DNA of 64,000 bases from Pseudoprimorskyibacter insulae (GTDB lineage Bacteria > Pseudomonadota > Alphaproteobacteria > Rhodobacterales > Rhodobacteraceae): assembly GCF_900302505.1 (NCBI RefSeq), contig NZ_OMOJ01000002.1, forward strand, positions 620,001 to 684,000, written 5' to 3'. Under the pieces are notes generated by a model that saw nothing but the letters and a program-made list of their open reading frames with translations, made no database searches and had not been told where the DNA came from. This document shows positions 32,856-42,482 of this stretch, in pieces. The position numbers and the translations under genes were made by a program. Within the stretch, counting starts at the first letter, position 1; each line of letters opens with the position of its first letter.

Positions 32856-33722
32856 TTATTCGCCGCCGCCCAGACCGTGGACATAGGTTGCCACGGCGCG
32901 GATTTCGGCTTCAGACAGGCGGCCCGTCCAGTTCGGCATAACGCCATAGCGTGCATTCCAGACCGTTTCACGAACCGCGTCGTAATCGCCGCCATAGAGC
33001 CAGATCGCGTCGGTCAGGTTCGGCGCACCTTGGAAGATGTCGCCGCTGCCGTCCTCGGCGTGGCAGGCTGCACAGTTTTCTTCGAAGACCACAGCGCCGG
33101 TTTCAACAACCGATGCATCCTTCGGAGCCCCAGACAGGGACATCACGTAGTTGACCACTGCGTCGACATCGCCTTCCTCAAGCAGCTCATCGCGGCCAAA
33201 GGCGGGCATTTCCGAATAACGGGCGTCTGCGTCCGTTTCGTTGCGGATACCGTGGCTGATCGTGGTGTGAATGTCCTCGATCGTGCCGCCCCAGAGCCAG
33301 TCATCGTCCAGCAGGTTGGGGTAGCCAACAGCACCAGCCGCACCGGACCCGTGACACTGCGCACACCAGGTGCGGAATACAGCGCCACCGGCGTTCAGGG
33401 CGTAACCGTTCAGTTCAGGGTCACCCGCGATCTCGGTCAGCTCGGCCGCGGCCAGCTTTTCGTTGATCGCACTGTTTGCCTCTTCGAACTTCGCGATGTC
33501 CTCGGCGACCTGGCCGCGGGTCGAGAAGCCAAGAACACCCGGCGTTGCGCCTGTCAGGCCCGGCCATGCCGGATAAGCGATCGAGTAACCGATGCCCCAG
33601 ACGATGCAGATGTAGAAGGTCCACAGCCACCACTTCGGAAGCGGTTTGTTGTATTCCTTGATCCCGTCCCATTCATGGCCGGTCGTCTCATAATCGAGAT
33701 CGTCGTGCTTTTTATCGCTCAT
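32856..33722 (-). CDS. ccoP: cbb3-type cytochrome c oxidase subunit III (di-haem)
   Basis: 288 residues. The N-terminal [28 protein letters not shown] includes the membrane anchor. Two c-type haem motifs, CAQCH near residue 118 and CAACH near 210, are each followed by axial Met regions ([14 protein letters not shown]). It takes electrons from periplasmic cytochromes into the oxidase. Its ATG overlaps the ccoQ stop by four bases. Confidence 0.95.
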   Translation of the reverse strand: MSDKKHDDLDYETTGHEWDGIKEYNKPLPKWWLWTFYICIVWGIGYSIAYPAWPGLTGATPGVLGFSTRGQVAEDIAKFEEANSAINEKLAAAELTEIAGDPELNGYALNAGGAVFRTWCAQCHGSGAAGAVGYPNLLDDDWLWGGTIEDIHTTISHGIRNETDADARYSEMPAFGRDELLEEGDVDAVVNYVMSLSGAPKDASVVETGAVVFEENCAACHAEDGSGDIFQGAPNLTDAIWLYGGDYDAVRETVWNARYGVMPNWTGRLSEAEIRAVATYVHGLGGGE

Positions 33723-33904
33723 GTCCTCGCCTCCTTGGTTGCGGCGGGTTTGTCGTCGTGCCGGAACGGGATGTTCGAGACGTCTTCATAGACTTTGCTG
33801 CTGCCGGGGCGCATGACCCAGACGATCATGCCCACGAAGAAGGCAAACAGGGCCAGAAGCATCCAGCTGTCGGCGAATTGGCGGAGTAGAGAATAGGTTT
33901 CCAT
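33719..33904 (-). CDS. ccoQ: cbb3-type cytochrome c oxidase subunit CcoQ
   Basis: 61 residues. One transmembrane helix ([19 protein letters not shown]) follows [14 protein letters not shown], the standard CcoQ/FixQ form, then a short cytoplasmic tail. It stabilises the complex. Placed between ccoO (11 bp) and ccoP (4-bp overlap). Confidence 0.93.
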   Translation of the reverse strand: METYSLLRQFADSWMLLALFAFFVGMIVWVMRPGSSKVYEDVSNIPFRHDDKPAATKEART

Positions 33905-33915
33905 TCCCGGCCTCC

Positions 33916-34644
33916 TTAGCGGCTTGCGTCAGGCGTGAAGGTCGAGAAATCAACCAACGTGCCCAGCATCTGAAGGTACGCAACCAGAGCATCGGCTTCG
34001 GAAATTCCGGGCTGACCGTCGAAGTTGCGGACATTCACGTTGTCGCCATAGCGTTCCAGCAGGCCGTCATAGTCGCTGTCGGGATCTGCCTGCGCGGCAA
34101 AGTCTTCCTGACCGTTTTCGACCATTTCCTGCGTGTAGGGCACGCCAATCAGCTTATGGGTCCCCAGAAGATCTTCGATGTATTTGCCATCGATCATCTT
34201 CTCTTCGAGGAAGCCGTACTTGGGCATGACCGATTCAGGCACAACCGACTGTGGGCTGCGCAGGTGGTCTACGTGCCATTCGTCCGAATAACGGCCGCCA
34301 ACGCGGGCCAGATCCGGGCCGGTCCGCTTGGAGCCCCACTGGAACGGGTGATCGTACATCGATTCCGCTGCCAGGCTGTAGTGGCCATAGCGTTCGACTT
34401 CGTCGCGCATCGGGCGGATCATCTGGCTGTGGCAGACATAGCAGCCTTCGCGCAGATAAACGTCACGACCCGCAAGTTCGAGCGGCGTATAGGGGCGCAT
34501 GCCCTCTACTTCTTCGATGGTGCTGTCGAGGTAAAACAGCGGTACGATCTGAACCAGACCCCCGATCGTCACCACGAGGAAGGCGAAGATAGCCAACAGC
34601 GTGACGTTCTTTTCGAGGATCGCGTGTTTGTCGAGAATTGCCAT
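33916..34644 (-). CDS. ccoO: cbb3-type cytochrome c oxidase subunit II (mono-haem)
   Basis: 242 residues. N-terminal anchor [24 protein letters not shown], the single haem motif [11 protein letters not shown] near residue 69, and conserved [22 protein letters not shown]. CcoO passes electrons from CcoP to CcoN. Second gene of ccoNOQP, 14 bp after ccoN. Confidence 0.95.
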   Translation of the reverse strand: MAILDKHAILEKNVTLLAIFAFLVVTIGGLVQIVPLFYLDSTIEEVEGMRPYTPLELAGRDVYLREGCYVCHSQMIRPMRDEVERYGHYSLAAESMYDHPFQWGSKRTGPDLARVGGRYSDEWHVDHLRSPQSVVPESVMPKYGFLEEKMIDGKYIEDLLGTHKLIGVPYTQEMVENGQEDFAAQADPDSDYDGLLERYGDNVNVRNFDGQPGISEADALVAYLQMLGTLVDFSTFTPDASR

Positions 34645-34658
34645 TATCTCAGACCTCC

Positions 34659-36272
34659 TTATTCGGCCGGGGTGGCATGTGCCGCGGCGGAGTCGGCATC
34701 AACTGCCGGCGAACGCGTCGCGGTCATGTAGAGGTTGTAGACCATGATGATCGCGCCCGTCAGGAACATCACACCACCAAGTCCGCGGACCACATACATC
34801 GGGAGTTTCGCAGCAACGGTGTCAGCGAACGAGTTCACGAGGAAACCGTTGGCATCGACTTCGCGCCACATCAGGCCTTCCATGATGCCGGTTACCCACA
34901 TCGACGCGGCGTAGAGCACGATACCGATGGTGGCCAACCAGAAGTGCCAGGACACCAGGCTCAGGCTGTACAGACGTTCACGGTTCCACAGCTTCGGCAC
35001 CAGATAGTACAGCGCGCCAAAGGTGATCATGCCGTTCCAGCCAAGTGCGCCAGAGTGTACGTGACCAATGGTCCAGTCGGTGTAGTGCGACAGCGAGTTC
35101 ACAGCGCGGATCGACATCATCGGACCTTCGAAGGTCGACATGCCGTAGAAGCCCACAGAAATCACCATCATGCGGATCACCGGGTCGGTGCGCAGCTTGT
35201 CCCAAGCACCCGACAGGGTCATCAGGCCGTTGATCATACCACCCCAAGACGGCATCCACAGCACAACCGAGAACACCATGCCAAGGGTCGAGGCCCAGTC
35301 AGGCAGCGCGGTGTAGTGCAGGTGGTGCGGACCGGCCCAGATGTAGATGAAGATCAGCGCCCAGAAGTGGATGATCGACAGCTTGTACGAGAAAACCGGA
35401 CGTTCGGCCTGCTTCGGGATGAAGTAGTACATCATGCCAAGGAAGCCCGCAGTCAGGAAGAAGCCCACAGCGTTGTGGCCATACCACCACTGGGTCATGG
35501 CGTCCTGTACGCCCGCGAAGACCTGAACAGACTTGGAACCGAAGACGCTGACAGGGATGCTCAGGTTATTGAACACGTGCAGCATGGCTACGGTGATGAT
35601 GAAGGACAGGTAGAACCAGTTGGCCACGTAGATATGCGGCTCTTTGCGCTTGACGATCGTGCCGACGAAAACGGCCAGATAGGCAAGCCAAACAACGGTC
35701 AACCACAGGTCAACATACCATTCGGGTTCGGCATATTCTTTGGATTGGGTTGCCCCCAGCAGATAGCCGGTAGCAGCCAGCACGATCACCAACTGGTATC
35801 CCCAGAAAACGAACCATGCCAGATTGCCGCCCCAAAGGCGCGATGCGGTCGTGCGCTGCACCACGTAGAACGAGGTGGCCAGCAGCGCGTTGCCGCCAAA
35901 TGCAAAAATAACCGCCGAAGTGTGCAGCGGGCGCAGGCGGCCAAAGTTGGCAAAGCCATCCGCCCACTCAAAGTTCAGCACCGGAAAGGCCAACTGAAAT
36001 GCAATGAACGTCCCGGCCAGAAAGCCGACAACGCCCCAAAGCGCGGTTGCGATTACGCCGGCGCGTACCACGCCATCATTGTAGGAGGTCGCCAATTCAG
36101 CGGCCGGAACTTTTTCATCGGTACGGCGAAGTGTCCACAAAAACAGTCCGCCAGCGACCAGCATCACGGTCAAAGCGTTGACCAGGTAAGCCAAATCACG
36201 TGCATAGTTGGCCGCGATCATCGCCAAAAGCGTGATGAGGCCAAGCACGATCAGCTTGATATAATTCATCAT
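34659..36272 (-). CDS. ccoN: cbb3-type cytochrome c oxidase catalytic subunit I
   Basis: 537 residues and about 12 to 14 membrane helices. Haem and CuB histidines lie in [19 protein letters not shown]-type, [36 protein letters not shown] and [13 protein letters not shown] stretches; the catalytic subunit reduces oxygen at haem b3/CuB with high affinity. The ATG at 36272 was chosen for its AAGGGA ribosome site seven bases upstream; a longer in-frame extension would run into the FNR boxes. Confidence 0.95.
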   Translation of the reverse strand: MMNYIKLIVLGLITLLAMIAANYARDLAYLVNALTVMLVAGGLFLWTLRRTDEKVPAAELATSYNDGVVRAGVIATALWGVVGFLAGTFIAFQLAFPVLNFEWADGFANFGRLRPLHTSAVIFAFGGNALLATSFYVVQRTTASRLWGGNLAWFVFWGYQLVIVLAATGYLLGATQSKEYAEPEWYVDLWLTVVWLAYLAVFVGTIVKRKEPHIYVANWFYLSFIITVAMLHVFNNLSIPVSVFGSKSVQVFAGVQDAMTQWWYGHNAVGFFLTAGFLGMMYYFIPKQAERPVFSYKLSIIHFWALIFIYIWAGPHHLHYTALPDWASTLGMVFSVVLWMPSWGGMINGLMTLSGAWDKLRTDPVIRMMVISVGFYGMSTFEGPMMSIRAVNSLSHYTDWTIGHVHSGALGWNGMITFGALYYLVPKLWNRERLYSLSLVSWHFWLATIGIVLYAASMWVTGIMEGLMWREVDANGFLVNSFADTVAAKLPMYVVRGLGGVMFLTGAIIMVYNLYMTATRSPAVDADSAAAHATPAE

Positions 36273-36363
36273 TTTACGTCCCTTCGTCTGACCCACACGA
36301 TTCGTGCCCGCGCGGGCGGTTTTAGACTGAGGCGTTAATGCTGTGTTTTTTGTCACCTTATCC

Positions 36364-36377
36364 TTGATCTGCATCAA
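36364..36377. promoter_or_regulatory. FNR/FnrL box of ccoNOQP
   Basis: TTGATCTGCATCAA, perfect palindromic FNR site about 92 bp before the ccoN ATG; at -41.5 spacing the start would fall near 36329. Confidence 0.88.
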
Positions 36378-36395
36378 GAGTTTCACGCTTGTCTT

Positions 36396-36409
36396 TTGAC
36401 CCGCGTCAA
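36396..36409. promoter_or_regulatory. FNR/FnrL box of the universal stress protein gene
   Basis: TTGACCCGCGTCAA, a second perfect FNR site in the same divergent region, closer to the plus-strand stress gene; at -41.5 spacing transcription would start near 36444, 24 bp before its ATG. Confidence 0.8.
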
Positions 36410-36467
36410 AGAGCGCAGGGATAGCGTGCTGTTAGGCTGGTTTCACAAACATGGAGAGGAGAAAGCC

Positions 36468-37307
36468 ATGGCTTTCAAAACTGTTTTGACCGTGGCCACC
36501 GATTCATCGCTGGCCGGGTCGCTGATTGATCACGCTGAAACCGTTGCCGCCGCCACAGATGCCCATCTGGATGTTCTGTGCCTTGGCGTCGACCGGACCC
36601 AGACCGGATATTACTATGCAGGGGCCAATGCGGTTGTCCTGCAAGAGACGCTGGAACGGGCGACCGTAGATGCAAAGGCCCTAGAGACACAGGCACGGGC
36701 CAAACTGGCCGGCTCTCAGGTGCGGTGGTCGGCTGAACATGGGGTTACGCAGCTTGCGGATATCGGCAGACATGTCGCGTCACGCGCCCGTTTCAGCGAT
36801 CTGGTCGTTCTGCCCAAACCTTATGGCAAGGATCACGGGGTCGAGCTCGAGCCGGTGATTGAAGGCGCAATGTTTGAAGGCAAAGCGCCGGTGCTGGTGG
36901 TGCCGGACGATGTCAGCCCGACGACCACGCCGAAACGTGTGGTGATTGGCTGGAACGAAGGCGATGAGGCGCTGCGCACCATCAAGGCCGCGCTGCCGAT
37001 CCTGACAACGGCGGATGTCGTGCATATCGTGGTCATCGACCCGCCGCAGCATGGGCCGAACCGGTCGGACCCCGGCGGGCTGTTGTCGCAATATCTGGCG
37101 CGCCACGGCGTGAAGCCTGAAATCGACGTCCTGTCGAAGACCATGCCGCGCGTCTCGGATATCCTGCTGCGCCACGTGCAGGATGTTGATGCCGACATGA
37201 TCGTTATGGGGGCTTACGGCCATTCGCGGTTCCGCGAAGCGATCCTTGGCGGGGCCACCCGCAATATGCTGGAACAGGCCACTGTGCCGGTGTTCATGGC
37301 GCATTAA
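36468..37307 (+). CDS. Universal stress protein, tandem Usp domains
   Basis: 279 residues, two UspA folds in one chain. Domain 1 begins FKTVLTVATDSS; domain 2 begins KRVVIGWNEGDEALR and has the ATP-loop pattern VMGAYGHSRFREAILGGATRNML (G-2x-G-9x-G type). The same gene sits by ccoN in related bacteria and is anaerobically induced. The ATG at 36468 follows GGAGAGGAGAAA, a strong ribosome site. Divergent from ccoN with its own FNR box. Confidence 0.88.
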   Translation: MAFKTVLTVATDSSLAGSLIDHAETVAAATDAHLDVLCLGVDRTQTGYYYAGANAVVLQETLERATVDAKALETQARAKLAGSQVRWSAEHGVTQLADIGRHVASRARFSDLVVLPKPYGKDHGVELEPVIEGAMFEGKAPVLVVPDDVSPTTTPKRVVIGWNEGDEALRTIKAALPILTTADVVHIVVIDPPQHGPNRSDPGGLLSQYLARHGVKPEIDVLSKTMPRVSDILLRHVQDVDADMIVMGAYGHSRFREAILGGATRNMLEQATVPVFMAH

Positions 37308-37409
37308 TTGGCGCGATACCCAAAGGGGGGCAGGGCGGTGGCCTTGCCTCCTTTGGTGCATTCTTGCGACAGGTTGGGGCAATGGCCATCGTTTGCCAGA
37401 CACGACCGG

Positions 37410-37438
37410 TTGACCTTCGGGAAATGTCCAGCTAATCG
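37410..37438 (+). promoter_or_regulatory. Candidate promoter of the asd leader transcript
   Basis: TTGACC, a 17-bp spacer and TAATCG. The predicted start is at about 37445, on the ATG of the leader ORF, making the message leaderless. Confidence 0.5.
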
Positions 37439-37445
37439 CCCTGCC

Positions 37446-37523
37446 ATGTTTACGATGTTCAAAACCAAGACCACCAAGAAAACCACCGCTCCGGCGGGGG
37501 TGCTTCTGGTGCGCGCGGTCTGA
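37446..37523 (+). CDS. Candidate regulatory leader peptide of asd (Lys/Thr-rich)
   Basis: 25 codons beginning MFTMFKTKTTKKTTAP: six Thr, four Lys and two Met in the first 14 residues. Asd makes the shared precursor of Lys, Thr and Met, so the composition is what an attenuation peptide would need. The ORF ends 91 bp before asd in the 307-bp gap after the stress protein gene. Its ATG lies at the predicted transcription start. I see no ribosome site, consistent with leaderless translation. Alternative: chance ORF; an antisense frame also crosses the gap. Confidence 0.45.
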   Translation: MFTMFKTKTTKKTTAPAGVLLVRAV

Positions 37524-37567
37524 ACAGACTGACCTGACCAAAAAGCCCCGCCGGAGATGGACGGGGC
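37489..37567 (+). promoter_or_regulatory. Mutually exclusive hairpins between leader peptide and asd
   Basis: CTCCGGCGGGG (37489-37499, inside the leader ORF just after the Lys/Thr codons) is perfectly complementary to CCCCGCCGGAG (37546-37556). The second segment can instead form GCCCCGCC/GG-CGGGGC (37545-37567). No T tract follows on the plus strand, so control might be at translation: CCGGAG at the asd ribosome site can also pair with the first segment. Confidence 0.4.
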
Positions 37568-37614
37568 CAAGCAGTCAAACGGTCCCGCCCTCCGCCACCA
37601 CCCGGAGAGAGACC

Positions 37615-38661
37615 ATGACCCAACATTCCCCCATCCAAGCCGCAGACGCCGCAAACGCCCCCGTTGTCGCCATTGTCGGTGCCACCGGCGCTGTTGGCGT
37701 TGAGCTGATCCGCAGCCTAGAGATGCGCAATTTTCCATTGTCCAGCCTGCGCCTTCTGGCCTCGGCCCGCTCGGCCGGGCGCACGATGGACTTCCGCGGC
37801 GCTCAGGTGCCAGTCGAAGAGCTGACCGAAGACAGCTTTGCCGGTGTCGATATCGCGCTGTTTTCGGCAGGCGCGACCATTTCGCGCAAGTTTGGCCCGA
37901 TTGCCGTGGCCGCTGGTGCGCAGGTGATCGACAACTCTTCGGCCTTCCGCATGAATGACGACGTGCCGTTGGTGGTGCCTGAAGTGAACGGCGATACCAT
38001 TGGCAATCAGTCGGGCATTATCGCCAACCCCAACTGTGTGGCCGCGATCCTGACCGTTGCGCTTGCTCCGCTGCACCGCAAGCACACCATCCGCCGTCTG
38101 AACATTGCCACCTATCAGGCCGCTTCGGGCGCCGGTGCCGCCGCAATGGAAGAACTGCGTCAGGGCACGCTTGCCGCAATCGAAGGCCGTGATTTCACCC
38201 CCGAGGTTCTGCCCCATCCCTACGCCTTCAACATCTTCAGCCACAACGCCGATGTGGACCCGGAGACCGGCTACAACGGCGAAGAGCTGAAAGTCATCGC
38301 CGAAACCCGCCGTATTCTGGCCCGCCCCGATCTGCCGGTTGGCATCACCTGCATCCGCGTGCCGATCCTGCGCGCCCATGCCATGGCCGTGACTGTTGAG
38401 TTTGAAGAGCCGGTGGACGAAGCCGAAGCCCGTGCATTGCTGGCCGAAGGCGCCGGTCTGCGTCTGGTCGATGACCGCGCCGCGAACCATTTCCCCATGC
38501 CTTGCGAAGTGTCGGGCGGTGAAGATGTCCACGTTGGCCGTATCCGCCGCGATCTGGGTGATCCGTCGGGCCGTAGCCTTGCGCTGTTCATCGCAGGCGA
38601 TCAGTTGCTGAAAGGCGCGGCGCAAAACGCGGTGCAAATCGCCGAGGCCCTGCGCGCCTAA
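37615..38661 (+). CDS. asd: Aspartate-semialdehyde dehydrogenase
   Basis: 348 residues. N-terminal NADP motif VAIVGATGAVGVEL, ALFSAGATISRKF, catalytic cysteine in NPNCVAAI, and the substrate-binding HAMAVTVEF region. It reduces beta-aspartyl phosphate to aspartate semialdehyde, the branch precursor of Lys/DAP, Thr and Met. A CCGGAGAGAGA ribosome site precedes the ATG. A possible leader peptide lies upstream. It separates uspA from fnrL in the micro-aerobic block. Confidence 0.95.
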   Translation: MTQHSPIQAADAANAPVVAIVGATGAVGVELIRSLEMRNFPLSSLRLLASARSAGRTMDFRGAQVPVEELTEDSFAGVDIALFSAGATISRKFGPIAVAAGAQVIDNSSAFRMNDDVPLVVPEVNGDTIGNQSGIIANPNCVAAILTVALAPLHRKHTIRRLNIATYQAASGAGAAAMEELRQGTLAAIEGRDFTPEVLPHPYAFNIFSHNADVDPETGYNGEELKVIAETRRILARPDLPVGITCIRVPILRAHAMAVTVEFEEPVDEAEARALLAEGAGLRLVDDRAANHFPMPCEVSGGEDVHVGRIRRDLGDPSGRSLALFIAGDQLLKGAAQNAVQIAEALRA

Positions 38662-38667
38662 AGAAAA

Positions 38668-38691
38668 GCCCGGTCGAGTGATCGGCCGGGC
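38668..38691. terminator. Hairpin between asd and fnrL
   Basis: GCCCGG/CCGGGC stem, preceded by an A-rich tract that reads TTTTCTTT on the minus strand; a good terminator for fnrL, weaker for asd. Confidence 0.7.
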
Positions 38692-38715
38692 ATTGCTCTG
38701 CTGGAGGGTGCGAAT

Positions 38716-39465
38716 TTAGGCGAACATGCCCCCGTCCGCATCGTCGCCCGCTTCTTCCAGCAGACGCTCCATATCCGGGACGGTGACATGACGCTTGCCC
38801 TCAAGCGTGATCACCCCATCCTTCTTCAGCGCCGAGATTTGGCGGCTGACCGTTTCCAGCGTCAGACCAAGATAATCGGCCATCGCTTCACGCGTCAGCG
38901 GCAGATCAAAGGTCAACGGACCGCCGCCACCGGATTTCAGGTGCAGCGTTGCATCCCGGCGGGCAATGATCGACAGCAGTGACGCGATCTTTTCGCGGGC
39001 GGTTTTGCGCCCCAGAACCAGCATCCATTCCCGCGCGGCGTCCAATTCATCCAGCGTCATTTCCAGCAAACGCTGGGCAATATGCGGGGTCCGGCCCATC
39101 AGCTCTTCGAACGGGGATTTGCGGAAACAACACATCACCAGATCCGTGGTGGCCACAACGTCATAGGCCGCCGTTGAACGGCCCGGACGGCCAACGAAAT
39201 CGGACGGCAGCAGCAAGCCAACCATCTGCGTGCGGCCATCTTCCATGGTCTGGGTCAGCGTGGCGATGCCAGACACGACCGAGCCGACGAAATCCATCTT
39301 ATCGCCAGACCAGATGACGGTCTGACCAGCTTCGAACTTTCGGTAATACTTAATCTCTTCCAAACGATCGAGCTCATCCGATTCGCACCGGGCGCAAACA
39401 GCACGGTGGCGGATCGGGCAGTCCCCGCAATCTTGAGTTACCGATAGGCTTCTTTCGTTCAGCAT
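38716..39465 (-). CDS. fnrL: FNR-family oxygen-responsive regulator FnrL
   Basis: 249 residues. N-terminal cysteines CGDCPIRHRAVCARC plus one in the sensor domain (MCCF) fit a [4Fe-4S] sensor. The effector barrel contains FEAGQTVIWSGD, the dimer helix LDELDAAREWMLVLGR, and the helix-turn-helix LTREAMADYLGLTLETVSRQIS carries the E--SR recognition residues for TTGA half-sites. It should activate the cco, usp and hemN promoters here when oxygen is low. MLNERSLS was chosen as start; an upstream TTG lies inside the FNR box. Confidence 0.93.
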   Translation of the reverse strand: MLNERSLSVTQDCGDCPIRHRAVCARCESDELDRLEEIKYYRKFEAGQTVIWSGDKMDFVGSVVSGIATLTQTMEDGRTQMVGLLLPSDFVGRPGRSTAAYDVVATTDLVMCCFRKSPFEELMGRTPHIAQRLLEMTLDELDAAREWMLVLGRKTAREKIASLLSIIARRDATLHLKSGGGGPLTFDLPLTREAMADYLGLTLETVSRQISALKKDGVITLEGKRHVTVPDMERLLEEAGDDADGGMFA

Positions 39466-39478
39466 TGGGACCACATTC

Positions 39479-39492
39479 TTGATCTGCGTCAA
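39479..39492. promoter_or_regulatory. FNR/FnrL box between fnrL and hemN
   Basis: TTGATCTGCGTCAA, perfect FNR site. Class II spacing rightward puts the start near 39527, on the hemN start codons; leftward it would fall inside fnrL, so hemN activation and fnrL autorepression are the simpler reading. Confidence 0.85.
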
Positions 39493-39521
39493 AGTTTACG
39501 CGCGATTACCTTTTTAAGTGT

Positions 39522-40883
39522 ATGCGCATGGTGACGCGAACACAACTTTCCAAGCTAGGTCTCTTTGACGCGAAAGTGCCAAGATACACCAGCTACCCGA
39601 CGGCCCCTCACTTCTCAAAGGAAGTGGGGCCCGGTGAATATTCATCTTGGATACAGCAAATCCCCGAAGATTCGGCCATATCGCTTTATGTGCATGTGCC
39701 GTTTTGCCGCCGCCTTTGCTGGTTCTGTGCCTGCCGCACGCAAGGCACCGCCACGGCATCGCCGGTTGCGGCCTATGTGGATAGTTTGCTTCAGGAAATT
39801 GCCCTTGTGAAAGCGCAATTGCCGCGTGGCGTGACGCTATCGCGGCTGCATTGGGGGGGCGGTACGCCCACCTTGTTGACCCCGGATTTGATGCGCCGAC
39901 TGTCTGATGCCTTGGGCGATCTGGCGCCTTTTGCGCCGAATGCCGAATTCTCGGTGGAAATCGACCCGAATGAGATCGATGAGGAACGGTTGGACGTGCT
40001 GGCAAAAGCCGGGATGAACCGCGCGTCCATCGGTGTTCAGGACTTCGATCCCGAAATCCAGCAGACCATTGGCCGGGCGCAGGGATTCGAAGTGACCCGC
40101 CGCGCCGTCGATATGATTCGCGAACGCGGGGTGCACAGCTTGAACGCCGATATCCTGTTCGGCCTGCCGCATCAGTCCAAGGCGCGGATCACCGAAACGG
40201 TGCAAAAGCTGTTGTCCTTCGCCCCGGACCGCGTGGCGCTATATGGTTATGCGCATGTGCCATGGATGGCCAAGCGTCAGCAGATGATCCCGTCCGATGC
40301 GCTGCCAACCCCGACTGAACGGCTGGACCTGTTCGAAACGGCGCGCCGTCTGTTCGTTTGGGACGACTACGCCGAGATCGGGATTGACCACTTTGCCGCC
40401 AAGGGCGACGGGCTGGAAATCGCGCAGCGCACCGGCAACCTGCGCCGGAATTTCCAAGGCTATACCGACGACACGTCTGAAGTGTTGCTTGGCATCGGGG
40501 CCTCGTCGATTTCGCGCTTCCCGCAGGGCTACACCCAGAATGCGCCCAGCACCTCGGCCCATGTGGGCGCGGTGCGCGACGGGCAATTCTCGGTGTCGCG
40601 CGGGCATAAATTCACCGCCGAAGACAAGATGCGCGCCCGCGTGATTGAGGCGTTGATGTGTGATTTCGCCGTGTCGGCGGATGAAATCAGCAACGGCTTT
40701 GACCTGCCCAAAGATCAGGTCGCTGCAATGTTGCGCCGGGCAAATGATGAATTCGATGGGCTATTTGTCGTGGACGACTGGGGTTTGAAGATCCCCGAAA
40801 AGGCCCGTCCGCTGACACGGATGGTTGCCCGCCATTTCGACGCATACGATCTGTCCAAAGCGGGCCACAGCTCGGCCATCTAA
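39522..40883 (+). CDS. hemN: Oxygen-independent coproporphyrinogen III oxidase (radical SAM)
   Basis: 453 residues. The radical-SAM cluster motif CRRLCWFCAC (CX3CX2CXC form) follows YVHVPF; HWGGGTPTLL, EIDPNEID, and VALYGYAHVPWMAKRQQ are family signatures, with a C-terminal HemN domain. It makes protoporphyrinogen IX without oxygen, complementing HemF at 21218. ATG codons lie at 39522 and 39528; FNR-box geometry favours the second, possibly leaderless. Divergent from fnrL. Confidence 0.92.
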   Translation: MRMVTRTQLSKLGLFDAKVPRYTSYPTAPHFSKEVGPGEYSSWIQQIPEDSAISLYVHVPFCRRLCWFCACRTQGTATASPVAAYVDSLLQEIALVKAQLPRGVTLSRLHWGGGTPTLLTPDLMRRLSDALGDLAPFAPNAEFSVEIDPNEIDEERLDVLAKAGMNRASIGVQDFDPEIQQTIGRAQGFEVTRRAVDMIRERGVHSLNADILFGLPHQSKARITETVQKLLSFAPDRVALYGYAHVPWMAKRQQMIPSDALPTPTERLDLFETARRLFVWDDYAEIGIDHFAAKGDGLEIAQRTGNLRRNFQGYTDDTSEVLLGIGASSISRFPQGYTQNAPSTSAHVGAVRDGQFSVSRGHKFTAEDKMRARVIEALMCDFAVSADEISNGFDLPKDQVAAMLRRANDEFDGLFVVDDWGLKIPEKARPLTRMVARHFDAYDLSKAGHSSAI

Positions 40884-40892
40884 GGCCGAGCT

Positions 40893-42482
40893 TTACGCCG
40901 CCTCGAACGCTGCGTTCAACAGGGCGCGGGTGTAGTCGGATTGCGGATTGGCAAAAATCTGGTCCGCGTCGCCCGCTTCGACGACATCGCCTTGCTTCAT
41001 CACCATCAGCTTATGGCTCATGGCGCGGACGACCTTCAGATCGTGCGAGATGAACAGGTAGGCCAAGTTGTGCTTTTGCTGCAAATCGCGCAGCAGGTCG
41101 ACGATCTGCGCCTGCACCGTCATATCCAGCGCCGAAGTTGGCTCATCCAGAACCACCAGCTTGGGACGCAGCACCATAGCGCGGGCAATCGCGATCCGTT
41201 GCCGTTGCCCGCCGGAAAATTCGTGCGGGTAGCGGTGGCGCATTTCCGGGTCCAACCCCACCTCTTGCATGACGGTGGTCACCGCGTCCTGATGCGCCAG
41301 CCCATCGGGCGATCCGTGCACCTCTAGGCCTTCGGCGATGATCTGTTCGCAGGTCATGCGCGGGCTGAGCGATCCGAAGGGGTCCTGAAACACGATCTGC
41401 ATTTGACTGCGCAATTGGCGCAAGTCACGGCCCGACAAGCGGCGCAGGTCGCGCCCTTCGAAATGTAGCCCGCCCTCTGACTGGATCAGTCGCATCAGAG
41501 CCAGCGCCAGCGTACTTTTGCCCGATCCGCTTTCACCGACGATCCCGATGGTTTCGCCCGCCCGAACGGTCAATGTCGCGTCATTCACCGCCTTCACATG
41601 GCCGGTGACTTTGCGCATGAAGCCGGTCTTGATCGGGAACCAGATGCGCATATTGGTGCCTTCCGCCACAACGGGCGCGTTTTCTGCCACCGCTTCGGGC
41701 AGGCCCGTAGGTTCGGCGCTAAGCAGCATCTGGGTATAAGGGTGCTGCGGATTGGCAAAGATCTGCTGCGTTGGGCCGGACTCGACGATCTGACCATCTT
41801 TCATCACGCACACCCGGTCGGCGATTTTGCGCACGATGCCAAGGTCATGGGTGATGAACAGCATCGACATGCCTTCGTCGCGCTTAATGTCTTCCAGCAA
41901 GTCAAGGATTTGCGCCTGAATGGTCACATCAAGCGCGGTCGTCGGCTCATCCGCGATCAGCAGCTTGGGCCGGTTGGCCAGTGCCATGGCGATCATTACG
42001 CGTTGACGCTGCCCGCCGGACAATTCATGCGGATAGGCGGTCAGGCGGCTTTCGGGGTCGTGGATGCCGACGCGGGTCAAAAGCGACACGATCCGCGCGC
42101 GCGCCTCAGCCCCGACAAGGCCCTGATGCAGGGCCAGCGCCTCGGCCAATTGCTTTTCCAGCGTATGCAGCGGGTTGAGCGATGTCATCGGCTCTTGGAA
42201 GATAAAGCTGATGTCATTGCCGCGCACTTTGCGAAGCTCTGCCTCGCTCGCGCCGATCAATTCGCGGCCATCAAAGGTGGCGGACCCCCCAACTCCGGCT
42301 GAATCGCCCAATAGCGACACGGTCGACAGCGCCGAGACCGATTTGCCGGACCCGGATTCGCCCACCAAAGCGACGGTTTCGCCGTGGCCCACGTCAAAGG
42401 ACACGCCCTTGACGGCCTGTACGGTCGCGCCGTCCTGACGGAAGCTGACGGTCAGGTTTTTGACGGAAAGAACGCCAGTCAT
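40893..42482 (-). CDS. yejF: Peptide ABC transporter, fused double ATPase YejF
   Basis: 529 residues with two ABC ATPase domains in one chain. Domain 1 has [28 protein letters not shown] and [12 protein letters not shown]; domain 2 has [31 protein letters not shown] and [11 protein letters not shown]. It powers the yejABE importer, which in enterobacteria takes up small peptides including microcin C. Its start overlaps the yejE stop by four bases. Confidence 0.92.
   Translation of the reverse strand: MTGVLSVKNLTVSFRQDGATVQAVKGVSFDVGHGETVALVGESGSGKSVSALSTVSLLGDSAGVGGSATFDGRELIGASEAELRKVRGNDISFIFQEPMTSLNPLHTLEKQLAEALALHQGLVGAEARARIVSLLTRVGIHDPESRLTAYPHELSGGQRQRVMIAMALANRPKLLIADEPTTALDVTIQAQILDLLEDIKRDEGMSMLFITHDLGIVRKIADRVCVMKDGQIVESGPTQQIFANPQHPYTQMLLSAEPTGLPEAVAENAPVVAEGTNMRIWFPIKTGFMRKVTGHVKAVNDATLTVRAGETIGIVGESGSGKSTLALALMRLIQSEGGLHFEGRDLRRLSGRDLRQLRSQMQIVFQDPFGSLSPRMTCEQIIAEGLEVHGSPDGLAHQDAVTTVMQEVGLDPEMRHRYPHEFSGGQRQRIAIARAMVLRPKLVVLDEPTSALDMTVQAQIVDLLRDLQQKHNLAYLFISHDLKVVRAMSHKLMVMKQGDVVEAGDADQIFANPQSDYTRALLNAAFEAA

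Noticed and set aside
34638-36338. 566-codon frame antisense to ccoN
   Set aside because: Composition rich in His, Gln and Arg with no domain; ccoN on the other strand is certain.
37304-37445. Short minus-strand frame ending near the uspA stop, with a Cys-containing tail
   Set aside because: No ribosome site or promoter in that direction; it overlaps the plus-strand promoter and leader ORF. Kept only as an alternative reading of the gap.
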